Shown: piece after piece, positions 43,780 to 51,827 of the stretch
How the letters are laid out: the number at the start of each line of letters is the position of its first letter
How positions within the stretch are numbered: the stretch's first letter is position 1
The notes under the pieces: model-generated
Told to the model about the DNA's origin: nothing
The model's input: the letters and a program-made list of their open reading frames with translations, nothing else
The model's database searches: none
Made by a program: the position numbers and the translations under genes
Assembly: GCF_003634045.1 (NCBI RefSeq)
Contig: NZ_RBIM01000002.1
Span: 372,001-436,000 of the forward strand
Direction: 5' to 3'
DNA length: 64,000 bases
Origin: Maricaulis maris
GTDB lineage: Bacteria; Pseudomonadota; Alphaproteobacteria; Caulobacterales; Maricaulaceae

Positions 43780-46089
43780 TCAGACCTCTTCCTTCTTGTC
43801 CTTTTTCTTGGCATTGCGCGGCAGGAGCCGGTCGCCGGGCGTGACATGGAAGTCCAGCCGGTTGCTGTCGGCCTCGTCGACATCAACCTTGACCAGACCA
43901 CCCTTCTTGAGCTCGCCAAACAGGATCTGGTCGGCCAGGGGCTTCTTTATGTGCTCCTGGATGACCCGGGCCAGCGGACGGGCGCCGAAGCGGCTGTCAT
44001 AGCCGCGCTCAGCCAGCCAGGCGGTAGCATCGGCGGTCAGTTCGAAGGTCACGCCGCGATCAATGAGCTGGGCTTCCAGCTGCAGCACGAACTTCTCGAC
44101 CACACGACCGATGGACTCCGGCGACAACGGCGCGAAGGGAATGACGGCGTCGAGGCGATTGCGGAATTCCGGCGTGAACAGGCGTTCGACTGCCTTGTCC
44201 GCTTCATCGGTCTTTTTGCCGCGACCAAAGCCGATCGATTCCTTTTGCGCGTCGGAGGCGCCCGCATTGGTCGTCATCACGAGGATGACATTGCGGAAAT
44301 CGACCTTCTTGCCGTTGGTATCGGTCAGCGTGCCATTGTCCATGACCTGCAGGAGGATGTTGAACAGGTCCGGGTGCGCCTTCTCAATTTCGTCGAGCAG
44401 CAGGACCGAGTGCGGGTGCTGATCGACGCCATCGGTCAACAGGCCGCCCTGGTCGAAACCGACATAGCCCGGAGGCGCGCCGATCAGACGGGAGACGGCG
44501 TGCCGCTCCATGTATTCCGACATGTCGAAACGCTGCAGTTCGACGCCAAGCGTATCGGCCAGCTGCTTGGTGACCTCGGTCTTGCCGACACCCGTGGGGC
44601 CGGAGAAGAGGTAGCAGCCGATCGGCTTGTTCGGCTCGCGCAGGCCGGCCCGCGACAGCTTGATGGCCGTGGCCAGCTGGTCGATGGCTTCGTCCTGGCC
44701 AAACACGGTGTGCTTGAGATCGGTTTCGAGATTGCGCAGCGACTGCTCGTCATCCTTGGACACCGTTTTCGGCGGGATGCGGGCCATGGTGGCAACAATG
44801 CCCTCGACTTCTTTCACGCCGATCGTCTTCTTGCGCTTGGACACGGGCTGCAACCGCATTTGCGCACCGGCCTCGTCGATCACATCGATCGCCTTGTCCG
44901 GCAATTTGCGGTCGCCCATATAGCGCGAGGAGAGTTCGACGGCCGATTTCAGCGCCTCATTAGTGAAGCGGACATCGTGGAAGTCCTCGAAATAGGATTT
45001 CAGCCCCTGCAGGATCTTGATCGCATCCGGCACCGACGGCTCGGGCACATCGATCTTCTGGAAGCGGCGGACAAGCGCCCTGTCCTTCTCGAAATGCTGG
45101 CGATATTCCTTGTAGGTCGTTGAGCCCATGCAGCGCAGGCTGCCCGATTGCAGGGCCGGCTTGAGCAGGTTGGACGCATCCATGGCGCCGCCGGACGTCG
45201 CCCCGGCACCGATGACGGTGTGGATCTCGTCGATGAAGAGGACGGCATTGTCCTTTTCCTCGAGTTCCTTGACGACCTGTTTCACACGCTCTTCGAAATC
45301 ACCGCGATAGCGGGTCCCGGCGAGCAAGGAGCCCATGTCGAGCGAATAAATGGTGGCCCCGGCCAGCACATCGGGAACCTGGTCCTCGATGATCTTGCGG
45401 GCAATACCCTCGGCAATGGCGGTCTTGCCAACGCCCGGATCACCAACCAGCAGCGGGTTGTTCTTGCGACGACGGCACAGGACCTGGACGCAACGCTCGA
45501 CTTCAGCATCACGACCGATCAGCGGATCGACGCCGCCCTTGCGGGCTTTTTCGTTGAGGTTGACCGTATAGGCGGTCAGCGCATCGCCATCCTTTTGCGG
45601 CTCTTCTGCCGGTTCAGCTCCGCGCACAGCGCGCTCTTCCGAAGCACCCGGCTTGCGACCGATGCCGTGCGAGATGAAATTCACCGCGTCGTAGCGGGTC
45701 ATGTCGCGCTCGGCGAGGAAATAGGCCGCATGGCTTTCACGCTCGGCGAACAAGGCCACCAGGACATTGGCCCCTGTCACTTCCTCGCGCCCCGCGTTCT
45801 GGACGTGGATCACCGCCCGCTGAATGACGCGCTGGAAGCCGGCCGTCGGCTTGGCGTCCTCCTCGTCATCAACGACGAGTTCAGTGAGTTCATTGTCCAC
45901 ATATTCGGTCAGGGTCGCCCGAAGTTCATCAAGATCAACGTCGCAGGCTTTCATCACAGCCGCGCCGTCCTGATCATCCACAAGAGCAAGAAGGAGATGC
46001 TCCAGGGTCGCAAATTCATGCCCACGCTCATTGGCGTATCCCAGAGCGCGGTGCAGGCTGTCTTCCAAGTCTGAAGAGAATGAGGGCAC
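43780..46089 (-). CDS. clpA: ATP-dependent Clp protease ATP-binding subunit ClpA
   Basis: A 769-residue AAA+ unfoldase feeding substrates to ClpP. It has an N-terminal double Clp repeat domain (about 1-145), first AAA+ domain with GDPGVGKTAIAEG and Walker B FIDEIHTVIGAG, and second AAA+ domain with GPTGVGKTEVTKQ and LLDEIEKAHPD. There is no ClpB-type middle coiled coil. The start is GTG at 46089 (VPSFSSDLEDSLHRAL, matching known ClpA N-termini) or the GTG one codon earlier; AAGGA lies in front. It follows the clpS stop by 1-4 nt, so adaptor and unfoldase are coupled. Confidence 0.96.
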   Translation of the reverse strand: MPSFSSDLEDSLHRALGYANERGHEFATLEHLLLALVDDQDGAAVMKACDVDLDELRATLTEYVDNELTELVVDDEEDAKPTAGFQRVIQRAVIHVQNAGREEVTGANVLVALFAERESHAAYFLAERDMTRYDAVNFISHGIGRKPGASEERAVRGAEPAEEPQKDGDALTAYTVNLNEKARKGGVDPLIGRDAEVERCVQVLCRRRKNNPLLVGDPGVGKTAIAEGIARKIIEDQVPDVLAGATIYSLDMGSLLAGTRYRGDFEERVKQVVKELEEKDNAVLFIDEIHTVIGAGATSGGAMDASNLLKPALQSGSLRCMGSTTYKEYRQHFEKDRALVRRFQKIDVPEPSVPDAIKILQGLKSYFEDFHDVRFTNEALKSAVELSSRYMGDRKLPDKAIDVIDEAGAQMRLQPVSKRKKTIGVKEVEGIVATMARIPPKTVSKDDEQSLRNLETDLKHTVFGQDEAIDQLATAIKLSRAGLREPNKPIGCYLFSGPTGVGKTEVTKQLADTLGVELQRFDMSEYMERHAVSRLIGAPPGYVGFDQGGLLTDGVDQHPHSVLLLDEIEKAHPDLFNILLQVMDNGTLTDTNGKKVDFRNVILVMTTNAGASDAQKESIGFGRGKKTDEADKAVERLFTPEFRNRLDAVIPFAPLSPESIGRVVEKFVLQLEAQLIDRGVTFELTADATAWLAERGYDSRFGARPLARVIQEHIKKPLADQILFGELKKGGLVKVDVDEADSNRLDFHVTPGDRLLPRNAKKKDKKEEV

Positions 46090-46093
46090 CACT

Positions 46094-46423
46094 CTATTCC
46101 TTTTCCATTGTGCACTGCAGCGGGTGTTGAGCCCGCCGTGCGGCGTCCATGACCTGGGCTACCTTTGTCTCGGCAACCTCATACGTGTACACGCCGCACA
46201 TACCGACACCGTTCTGATGAACATGCAGCATGATTCGCGCTGCATCCTCGGGCGACTTCCGGAAAATTCGGACGAGAACCTCGACCACGAATTCCATCGG
46301 CGTGTAGTCATCATTGAGTAGCAAAACACGGTAAAGCGAAGGTTTCTTGGTCGCCGGCCGGGTCTTTGTCGCGAGGCCAGTTTCCTCTTCTACGCCGGTA
46401 TCGTCATGTTTTCGTTCGGTCAT
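46094..46423 (-). CDS. clpS: ClpA adaptor ClpS
   Basis: A 109-residue adaptor delivering N-degron substrates to ClpAP. The disordered N-terminal tail (about 1-28) inserts into ClpA; the folded domain has [20 protein letters not shown], whose Asn-Asp-Asp and hydrophobic pocket bind destabilising N-terminal residues, and [16 protein letters not shown]. It is first in the clpS-clpA unit. Confidence 0.96.
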   Translation of the reverse strand: MTERKHDDTGVEEETGLATKTRPATKKPSLYRVLLLNDDYTPMEFVVEVLVRIFRKSPEDAARIMLHVHQNGVGMCGVYTYEVAETKVAQVMDAARRAQHPLQCTMEKE

Positions 46424-46465
46424 ATTTTAAACGTGCTCGAATATTACTTCGCTACTCATCGGCAC

Positions 46466-46494
46466 AGATAGGAATCCTTGCCGGACTTGGAAAG
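46466..46494 (-). promoter_or_regulatory. Candidate heat-shock (RpoH-type) promoter for clpS-clpA
   Basis: On the minus strand, CTTT (46491-46494), an 18-nt spacer and CCTATCT (46466-46472), about 43 nt before the clpS ATG. CCTATCT matches the alphaproteobacterial sigma-32 -10 pattern CYTATnT; the -35 CTTT has one mismatch to CTTG. Confidence 0.35.
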
Positions 46495-46769
46495 AGACGC
46501 TCCGCAGCGCCGTCAGGACACAAGAATAACACGCCCAGCAAATTCTTGCTTCCCGTTTCACCGCGTTCAGCCTAAAAAGGCGCACCCCGTTCATATCGGG
46601 GATCCACCGGAACCATCCCGAAATCACCACGGGCCCGGTCGGGGAGGACGCCAGCGTTTCGTCCAGCAGCCGGAAAACCGGCGCCGGAACGCACCGGACC
46701 GAAAGGTGCTCGCACCCCAGGTCCCAAGACGGCCACAAGGCCACACCGTCTCGACGAGGCGACGCCGAC

Positions 46770-46802
46770 AAAAAAAGGGCCCGGTGACTAATCACCGGGC
46801 CC
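46770..46802 (-). terminator. Rho-independent terminator after the phasin gene
   Basis: Perfect 11-bp stem GGGCCCGGTGA (46777-46787)/TCACCGGGCCC (46792-46802), loop of four, with a seven-A tract (46770-46776) that is a T run on the minus strand. Confidence 0.95.
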
Positions 46803-46843
46803 AGTCGGGGAGGAAAATACCAAAACTGGTCAGTTCACAAGGT

Positions 46844-47551
46844 TCAGCGCTGAGCCTGTGCGAACTCCATGGCGGCCGCGACGCGATCGTTCAGCGGCTT
46901 CACCGAATTCTTGAACAGGTCGGAGAACAGGTCCGAGGTCTTGTTGATCTCGGCGAGATAATTGTCCATGGCCGACTTGGTGAATTCGGACTGGATCTCG
47001 AACACTTCCTGGACCGACTTGGCGGAGGCGAACTTCTTCGTCGCAGCAACACCGTCTTCCATCGCCGATTTGGCATAGGTCACGGCGTTCGTGTTGGCGG
47101 TTTCAAAGCCCTTGCCGGCCACGGTCGCGGAAGCGATCAGGGCGTCGACAGTCTCTTTCTGGAAATTGCTGGCCTCGGTAACCGATTTCAGCGTCTTCTC
47201 GAAACCTTCCTTGAGCGCGTCATTGCTCGCGGCGGTCATGCTCTCAATGGTGTCATTCATGGCAAAGCTCTTTGTGGTGCGGGCAGCGGGTTTGGCTTTC
47301 GAGGCCGGCTTGGCTGCCTTGGGGGCGGGTTGGGACGGCGCGGATTTGACTTTCGCCGTCGACGTCTTCGGCGCGGCCTTCTTGGCTTTCGCCGGCTTGG
47401 CGGTCGTCGCCTTTGCCGGTTTGGCCGGGCTCGCCGTTGCAGTCGTCTTCACCGGCGCCACGGTCTGCGACACAATGCGGGGCGCGCTCGGGGCAGTCGC
47501 TTTGGCAGCGGCCGCTTTCGTTTCGGTGGAAGTTTTCTCGACGTCGCTCAT
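46844..47551 (-). CDS. Phasin with histone-like Lys/Ala/Pro-rich N-terminus
   Basis: A 235-residue granule-associated protein. The C-terminal part (about 95-235) is a phasin domain: amphipathic helices such as NDTIESMTAASNDALKEGFEK and SVQEVFEIQSEFTKSAMDNY that coat polyhydroxyalkanoate granules. The N-terminal 95 residues are low complexity, rich in Lys, Ala, Pro and Thr, with AKPAKA-type repeats like histone H1 tails. Such tails in PhaF/PhaM-type phasins bind DNA and link granules to the nucleoid; here the tail is N-terminal. ATG at 47551 is chosen (a GTG precedes it). No other PHA genes lie in the window. Strong terminator downstream. Confidence 0.88.
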   Translation of the reverse strand: MSDVEKTSTETKAAAAKATAPSAPRIVSQTVAPVKTTATASPAKPAKATTAKPAKAKKAAPKTSTAKVKSAPSQPAPKAAKPASKAKPAARTTKSFAMNDTIESMTAASNDALKEGFEKTLKSVTEASNFQKETVDALIASATVAGKGFETANTNAVTYAKSAMEDGVAATKKFASAKSVQEVFEIQSEFTKSAMDNYLAEINKTSDLFSDLFKNSVKPLNDRVAAAMEFAQAQR

Positions 47552-47607
47552 CACGGGTCACTGTCTGGTTGCTAAACTTGCTGCGGAAGCTCTTCGCAGT
47601 CGCAATA

Positions 47608-47635
47608 TAAATACCACACTCCCGGCCGGGGTCAA
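47608..47635 (-). promoter_or_regulatory. Candidate phasin promoter
   Basis: Minus strand TTGACC (47630-47635), a 16-nt spacer and TATTTA (47608-47613), about 57 nt upstream of the phasin ATG. Confidence 0.45.
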
Positions 47636-47643
47636 GGAAATTA

Positions 47644-47658
47644 TTGTGCACCGCACAA
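47644..47658. promoter_or_regulatory. Palindrome TTGTGC-N3-GCACAA upstream of the phasin gene
   Basis: TTGTGC (47644-47649) and GCACAA (47653-47658) around ACC, just upstream of the phasin -35 element. The TGC-N3-GCA core resembles operators I recall for PhaR, the granule-sensing repressor of phasin genes. Confidence 0.45.
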
Positions 47659-47699
47659 AACATATCTGATGACCACGGGCAGGCCTTAACCCGCTGGCA

Positions 47700-49028
47700 A
47701 TGAGCACGCGTCAGGCTGCCCGCATGATCACTGCAACCCGCCTTCTCGCCCTGACCGTCGGCCTTGCCCTCTCTGGCCTGTCCGCGCCTGCCCACGCGAA
47801 CAATTCGCGCTATGCCGCCTTTGTGGTCGACGAGAATACCGGCGTCGTGCTCCATTCCCGGCGTTCCGACGCGGAGCGCTATCCGGCCTCGCTGACCAAG
47901 ATGATGACGCTCTACATGCTGTTCGAGGCTCTCGAGACCGGTGAAATCGGCCTCAATGACCCGATCCGTGTGTCCGCGAACGCATCGAATGCCAGCCCGT
48001 CACGCCTCGGACTAAGCGCCGGCGACACGATTTCGGCCGAAAACGCGATCCGCGCCCTCGTGGTGAAAAGCGCCAATGATGTGGCGGTGGCCGTCGGCGA
48101 ACGCCTAGGTGGGGGCGAAAGCCGCTTCGGTGAGCTGATGACCGCCCGCGCGGCCGAGCTCGGCCTGACCCATACCACCTTTCGCAACGCCTCCGGCCTG
48201 CCCAATTCGCGGCAGACAACGACGGCGCGCGACATGGCCCGGCTGGCGATCGCATTGCACCGGGATTTTCCGCAATACTTCGACTATTTCAACGAAGAGA
48301 GATTCACCTGGAACGGTCGCACCTACCGCAACCATAATTCACTGGTTGGACGGGTTCGTGGCGTGGATGGACTCAAAACCGGCTATATTCGTGCCTCCGG
48401 CTTCAATGTCGTCGTATCGGCCGAGCGGGGCGATCACCGCCTGATCACCGTAATCATGGGCGGACCAAGCGCCGCCGCCCGCGACGCCCATGCCGAAGAG
48501 CTCATCGAAGCCGCCTTCGCAACGCTGGAACAGCGACAGGATACGCGCTTGTTCGCCGCCCTCTCCTCACCGCGCATCAACCCCGTGCGACAGCAGGATC
48601 TGATCGCCCGAGACGTCGCCGCCCTGCACCTGGACGAGCCGACCGAAATGGGTTCCGCCAATCCACCACCCTCGGTGCAGATCGTCCTCGCCGATGAAGA
48701 CGAAATGCGCCTCGAACCGCTCGCGCCAGCCCGCCTCGATGCACCGACAAGCCGCCCATCGGCCGAGCCGAGCCTGATCCGCGGCGCCTGGTCGATCCAG
48801 GTCGGCGCCTACAACACCGCCGACGCGGCGCAAGACCGCCTCGCCGAAGTGGCCATCTTCTCCGGCGCCCTCGACGCCGCTCAGCCGGCCGCACGGGCCG
48901 TTACGATCAGCGGTGACCGCCTCTGGCGGGCGCGTTTCGAAGCCCTGACCGAAGACGAAGCCCGGCTCGCCTGCCGCGAGCTGAGTGCCCGCGACCATCC
49001 TTGTTTCGCGGTCGCGCCGGGACGATAA
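47700..49028 (+). CDS. D-alanyl-D-alanine carboxypeptidase with SPOR domain
   Basis: A 442-residue low-molecular-mass PBP (peptidase S11) trimming the terminal D-Ala from peptidoglycan stems. Signal peptide near 9-33 (ATRLLALTVGLALSGLSAPAHA), catalytic S64-x-x-K67 in YPASLTKMM, SAN in VKSANDVAVAV and KTG in DGLKTGYIRASG. After a variable linker the C-terminus (about 365-440) is a SPOR domain (WSIQVGAYNTADAAQDRLAE), which binds denuded septal glycan and suggests division-site activity. It is divergent from the phasin gene (148-nt gap). Confidence 0.94.
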   Translation: MSTRQAARMITATRLLALTVGLALSGLSAPAHANNSRYAAFVVDENTGVVLHSRRSDAERYPASLTKMMTLYMLFEALETGEIGLNDPIRVSANASNASPSRLGLSAGDTISAENAIRALVVKSANDVAVAVGERLGGGESRFGELMTARAAELGLTHTTFRNASGLPNSRQTTTARDMARLAIALHRDFPQYFDYFNEERFTWNGRTYRNHNSLVGRVRGVDGLKTGYIRASGFNVVVSAERGDHRLITVIMGGPSAAARDAHAEELIEAAFATLEQRQDTRLFAALSSPRINPVRQQDLIARDVAALHLDEPTEMGSANPPPSVQIVLADEDEMRLEPLAPARLDAPTSRPSAEPSLIRGAWSIQVGAYNTADAAQDRLAEVAIFSGALDAAQPAARAVTISGDRLWRARFEALTEDEARLACRELSARDHPCFAVAPGR

Positions 49029-49091
49029 CTCCACACATCGACGCTACGGTTCGGCGCGCATATGCGCGTCGGACTGGAATCCTTCGGTCGG

Positions 49092-49120
49092 TTGACACAA
49101 CCTTTCCGCTCGAACACTTT
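49092..49120 (+). promoter_or_regulatory. Candidate topA promoter
   Basis: TTGACA (49092-49097), 17-nt spacer, CACTTT (49115-49120), 57 nt before the topA ATG. Consensus -35, weak -10. Confidence 0.45.
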
Positions 49121-49176
49121 CGCGCGCCTTGGCCGCTGCCTGGCGGTCCCTGCCTCATGTCTGGAACCAAGCACCG

Positions 49177-51822
49177 ATGAATGTTGTCGTCGTAGAATCC
49201 CCGGCCAAAGCCAAAACCATCAATAAATATCTCGGCGCGGACTACACCGTTCTGGCCAGTTTCGGACATGTCCGTGACCTGCCGCCCAAGGATGGCTCGG
49301 TGAAGCCGGATGAAGATTTCGCGATGGCCTGGGAGATCGACACCGCCTCGGCCAAGCGCGTCAAGGCAATCGCCGATGCGGTACGCGAGTCCGACCGCCT
49401 GATCCTCGCCACTGACCCGGATCGCGAAGGTGAGGCGATTTCCTGGCACTTGCTGGAAGCGCTGCAAAAGCGCCGCGTCCTGAAGGATGTCGTTGTCCAG
49501 CGCGTGGCTTTCAACGCGATCACCAAACCGGCCATCCTGGAAGCGATGGCGCATCCGCGTGCCGTCGACATGGAGCTGGTCAATGCCTATCTGGCGCGCC
49601 GGGCGCTGGACTATCTGGTCGGCTTCACCCTGTCGCCGGTTCTGTGGCGCAAACTGCCGGGTTCGCGTTCGGCCGGACGGGTGCAGTCGGTCGCCCTGCG
49701 GCTTATCTGTGACCGCGAGCTGGAGATCGAAAAATTCCGCTCCGAGGAATACTGGACGGTTGATGCCGACCTGACGGCGAATTCCGACAATTTCCGGGCC
49801 AAGCTGGTGACGCTCGACGGCAAGAAATTGCAAAAGCTGTCGATCAAGGACCGCGCCAGCGCCAATGCCGCCGTTGACGCGATCAACGCGGCCAGCCTGT
49901 CCATCACCGGCGTTGAAGCCAAGCCGGCCAAACGCAACCCGCCACCGCCCTTCACCACCTCGACGCTGCAGCAGGAAGCGGCACGCAAGCTGGGCTTTTC
50001 CGCCACCCGCACCATGCAAACGGCGCAGAAACTCTATGAAGGTGTCACGATCGGTGGCGAGACCACCGGTCTGATCACCTATATGCGGACCGACGGCGTT
50101 TCCATGGTTCCCGAGGCGATCAGCCAGGCCCGCGACGTGATCAGCAAGGAGCACGGTTCGCTCTACGTGCCGTCGGCGCCGCGCATGTACGCCACCAAGG
50201 CCAAGAACGCCCAGGAAGCGCACGAGGCAATCCGCCCCACCAGCTTCGCGCGCCTGCCCGAGAAAATGTCGCTGGACCAAGATATGGCCCGCCTTTACCA
50301 GCTGATCTGGCGCCGCGCCGTTGCCAGCCAGATGGAGAGCGCCCGCTTCGAGCGCACCACGGTGGACATCACCTCCTCTGACCAGAAAACCGCCCTGCGG
50401 GCCGTCGGCACCGTGCAGCTGTTTGACGGTTTCCTGGCGCTCTACCAGGAGGGGCGCGACGATGAAGAGGATGAGGGCGAAAACCGCCTGCCCAAGCTGA
50501 GCCAGGGCGCCGCCGCGACCGTCGGCAAGACCCATGCGGACCAGCACTTCACCCAGCCGCCGCCGCGCTTTACCGAGGCCTCCCTGGTCAAGCGGATGGA
50601 AGAGCTCGGCATCGGTCGCCCCTCGACCTATGCCTCGACACTGCAGGTCCTGCGCGACCGCGACTATGTCCAGATGGACAAGAACCGCTTCAACCCGCTC
50701 GACAAGGGTCGGGTTGTCATCGCCTTCCTCGAGAACTTCTTCGCCCGCTATGTCGAGTATGACTTCACGGCGGCGCTGGAAGGTCAGCTCGACAAGGTCT
50801 CGGCTGGCGAACTCGACTGGAAACAGCTGCTGCGTGATTTCTGGACCGATTTCCGCGCTGCCGTCGACGAGATCGGCGAGCTCCGCATCACCAATGTACT
50901 GGACGCCCTCAACGAAGCGCTCGCCCCGCACATCTTCCCGGAGAAGGAAGACGGCACCGATCCGCGTCTCTGCCCGTCCTGCGGCGAAGGCACGCTCAGC
51001 CTGCGTCTCGGCAAGTTCGGCGCCTTCCTCGGTTGCTCCAACCATCCCGATTGTTCCTTCACCCGCCAGATGAGTCCTCCGGGCGAGGACGACGTGCAGG
51101 GCGACCGGGTGATCTGTGTCCATCCGGAGACCGGCAAGGATGTCGAGCTCAAGAATGGCCGTTTTGGCTGGTATCTGCAGATGCAGCTCGATGGCGAGGA
51201 CAAGCCGAAACGCTCCTCCATTCCCAAGGGCTGGGACGCCGCAACCCTGACCGAGGAACAGGCGATCAAGCTGATCGACCTGCCGCGTACGGTCGGCGAG
51301 CACCCGGATGATGGCCAGCCGATCACGGCCAATATCGGTCGCTACGGCCCTTATGTTCATCACGACAAGACCTACGCCAATATTCCGTCGGTCGAGGACG
51401 TGTTCGAGATCGGCGTCAATCGCGCCATCTCGGTCATCGCCGACAAACGTGCCAATGGCGGCCGTCGCGGCGGCACGGCCACGGCGCTCAAGGAGCTGGG
51501 CGAGCATGACGGCAAGCCGGTCCGCATCATGTCGGGCCGCTATGGGCCCTATGTGAAGTATGAAAAGGTCAATGCCACCCTGCCCAAGGACACCGACCCG
51601 GAAAGCGTGACGCTGGAACAGGCGATGGAATGGGTCGAGGCCAAGGCCGCCAAGGGCGGCAAGAAAAAGGCTCCGGCGAAGAAGAAGGCTCCGGCCAAAA
51701 AGCCGGCTGCCAAGAAGACCACGGCGAAAAAGCCCGCTGCCAAGAAAACCGCGGCCAAGAAAACCGCGGCCAAGAAGCCGGCCGCGAAAAAGCCGGCAAC
51801 AGCCAAAGCCAAGGCGGAATAG
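49177..51822 (+). CDS. topA: DNA topoisomerase I
   Basis: An 881-residue type IA topoisomerase relaxing negative supercoils. Toprim domain with VVVESPAKAKTINKYL at the N-terminus and ATDPDREGEAISWH; catalytic Tyr302 in GLITYMRTDGVSM; then zinc-ribbon repeats (one with CPSCGEGTLSLRLGKFGAFLGC) and several TOPRIM C-terminal-like repeats of the RYGPY type. The last 55 residues are a Lys/Ala/Pro tail (KKTAAKK-type repeats) that probably aids DNA binding and processivity. The start at 49177 gives the canonical N-terminus. rnr follows after 5 nt. Confidence 0.97.
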   Translation: MNVVVVESPAKAKTINKYLGADYTVLASFGHVRDLPPKDGSVKPDEDFAMAWEIDTASAKRVKAIADAVRESDRLILATDPDREGEAISWHLLEALQKRRVLKDVVVQRVAFNAITKPAILEAMAHPRAVDMELVNAYLARRALDYLVGFTLSPVLWRKLPGSRSAGRVQSVALRLICDRELEIEKFRSEEYWTVDADLTANSDNFRAKLVTLDGKKLQKLSIKDRASANAAVDAINAASLSITGVEAKPAKRNPPPPFTTSTLQQEAARKLGFSATRTMQTAQKLYEGVTIGGETTGLITYMRTDGVSMVPEAISQARDVISKEHGSLYVPSAPRMYATKAKNAQEAHEAIRPTSFARLPEKMSLDQDMARLYQLIWRRAVASQMESARFERTTVDITSSDQKTALRAVGTVQLFDGFLALYQEGRDDEEDEGENRLPKLSQGAAATVGKTHADQHFTQPPPRFTEASLVKRMEELGIGRPSTYASTLQVLRDRDYVQMDKNRFNPLDKGRVVIAFLENFFARYVEYDFTAALEGQLDKVSAGELDWKQLLRDFWTDFRAAVDEIGELRITNVLDALNEALAPHIFPEKEDGTDPRLCPSCGEGTLSLRLGKFGAFLGCSNHPDCSFTRQMSPPGEDDVQGDRVICVHPETGKDVELKNGRFGWYLQMQLDGEDKPKRSSIPKGWDAATLTEEQAIKLIDLPRTVGEHPDDGQPITANIGRYGPYVHHDKTYANIPSVEDVFEIGVNRAISVIADKRANGGRRGGTATALKELGEHDGKPVRIMSGRYGPYVKYEKVNATLPKDTDPESVTLEQAMEWVEAKAAKGGKKKAPAKKKAPAKKPAAKKTTAKKPAAKKTAAKKTAAKKPAAKKPATAKAKAE

Positions 51823-51827
51823 ATCCG

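Larger units (their letters stand above)
46424..46843. other. Intergenic region between clpS and the phasin gene
   Basis: 420 nt without a convincing gene. It contains the phasin terminator (46770-46802), the candidate clpS promoter and a small CCCCG/CGGGG hairpin near 46598. A 122-codon minus frame running through the terminator has no ribosome site or family features and is not called. Confidence 0.6.

Noticed and set aside
46427-46795. Minus-strand 122-codon frame between the phasin gene and clpS
   Set aside because: Begins inside the phasin terminator hairpin, has no ribosome site and resembles nothing known.
49055-49068. CGCGCATATGCGCG palindrome between the carboxypeptidase and topA
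   Set aside because: Alternating GC palindrome without T run or promoter overlap; likely chance in GC-rich DNA.
48907-51507. Minus-strand frame of 866 codons opposite topA and the carboxypeptidase
   Set aside because: Antisense shadow of clear genes; composition is that of a high-GC complementary frame, with no motifs or ribosome site.
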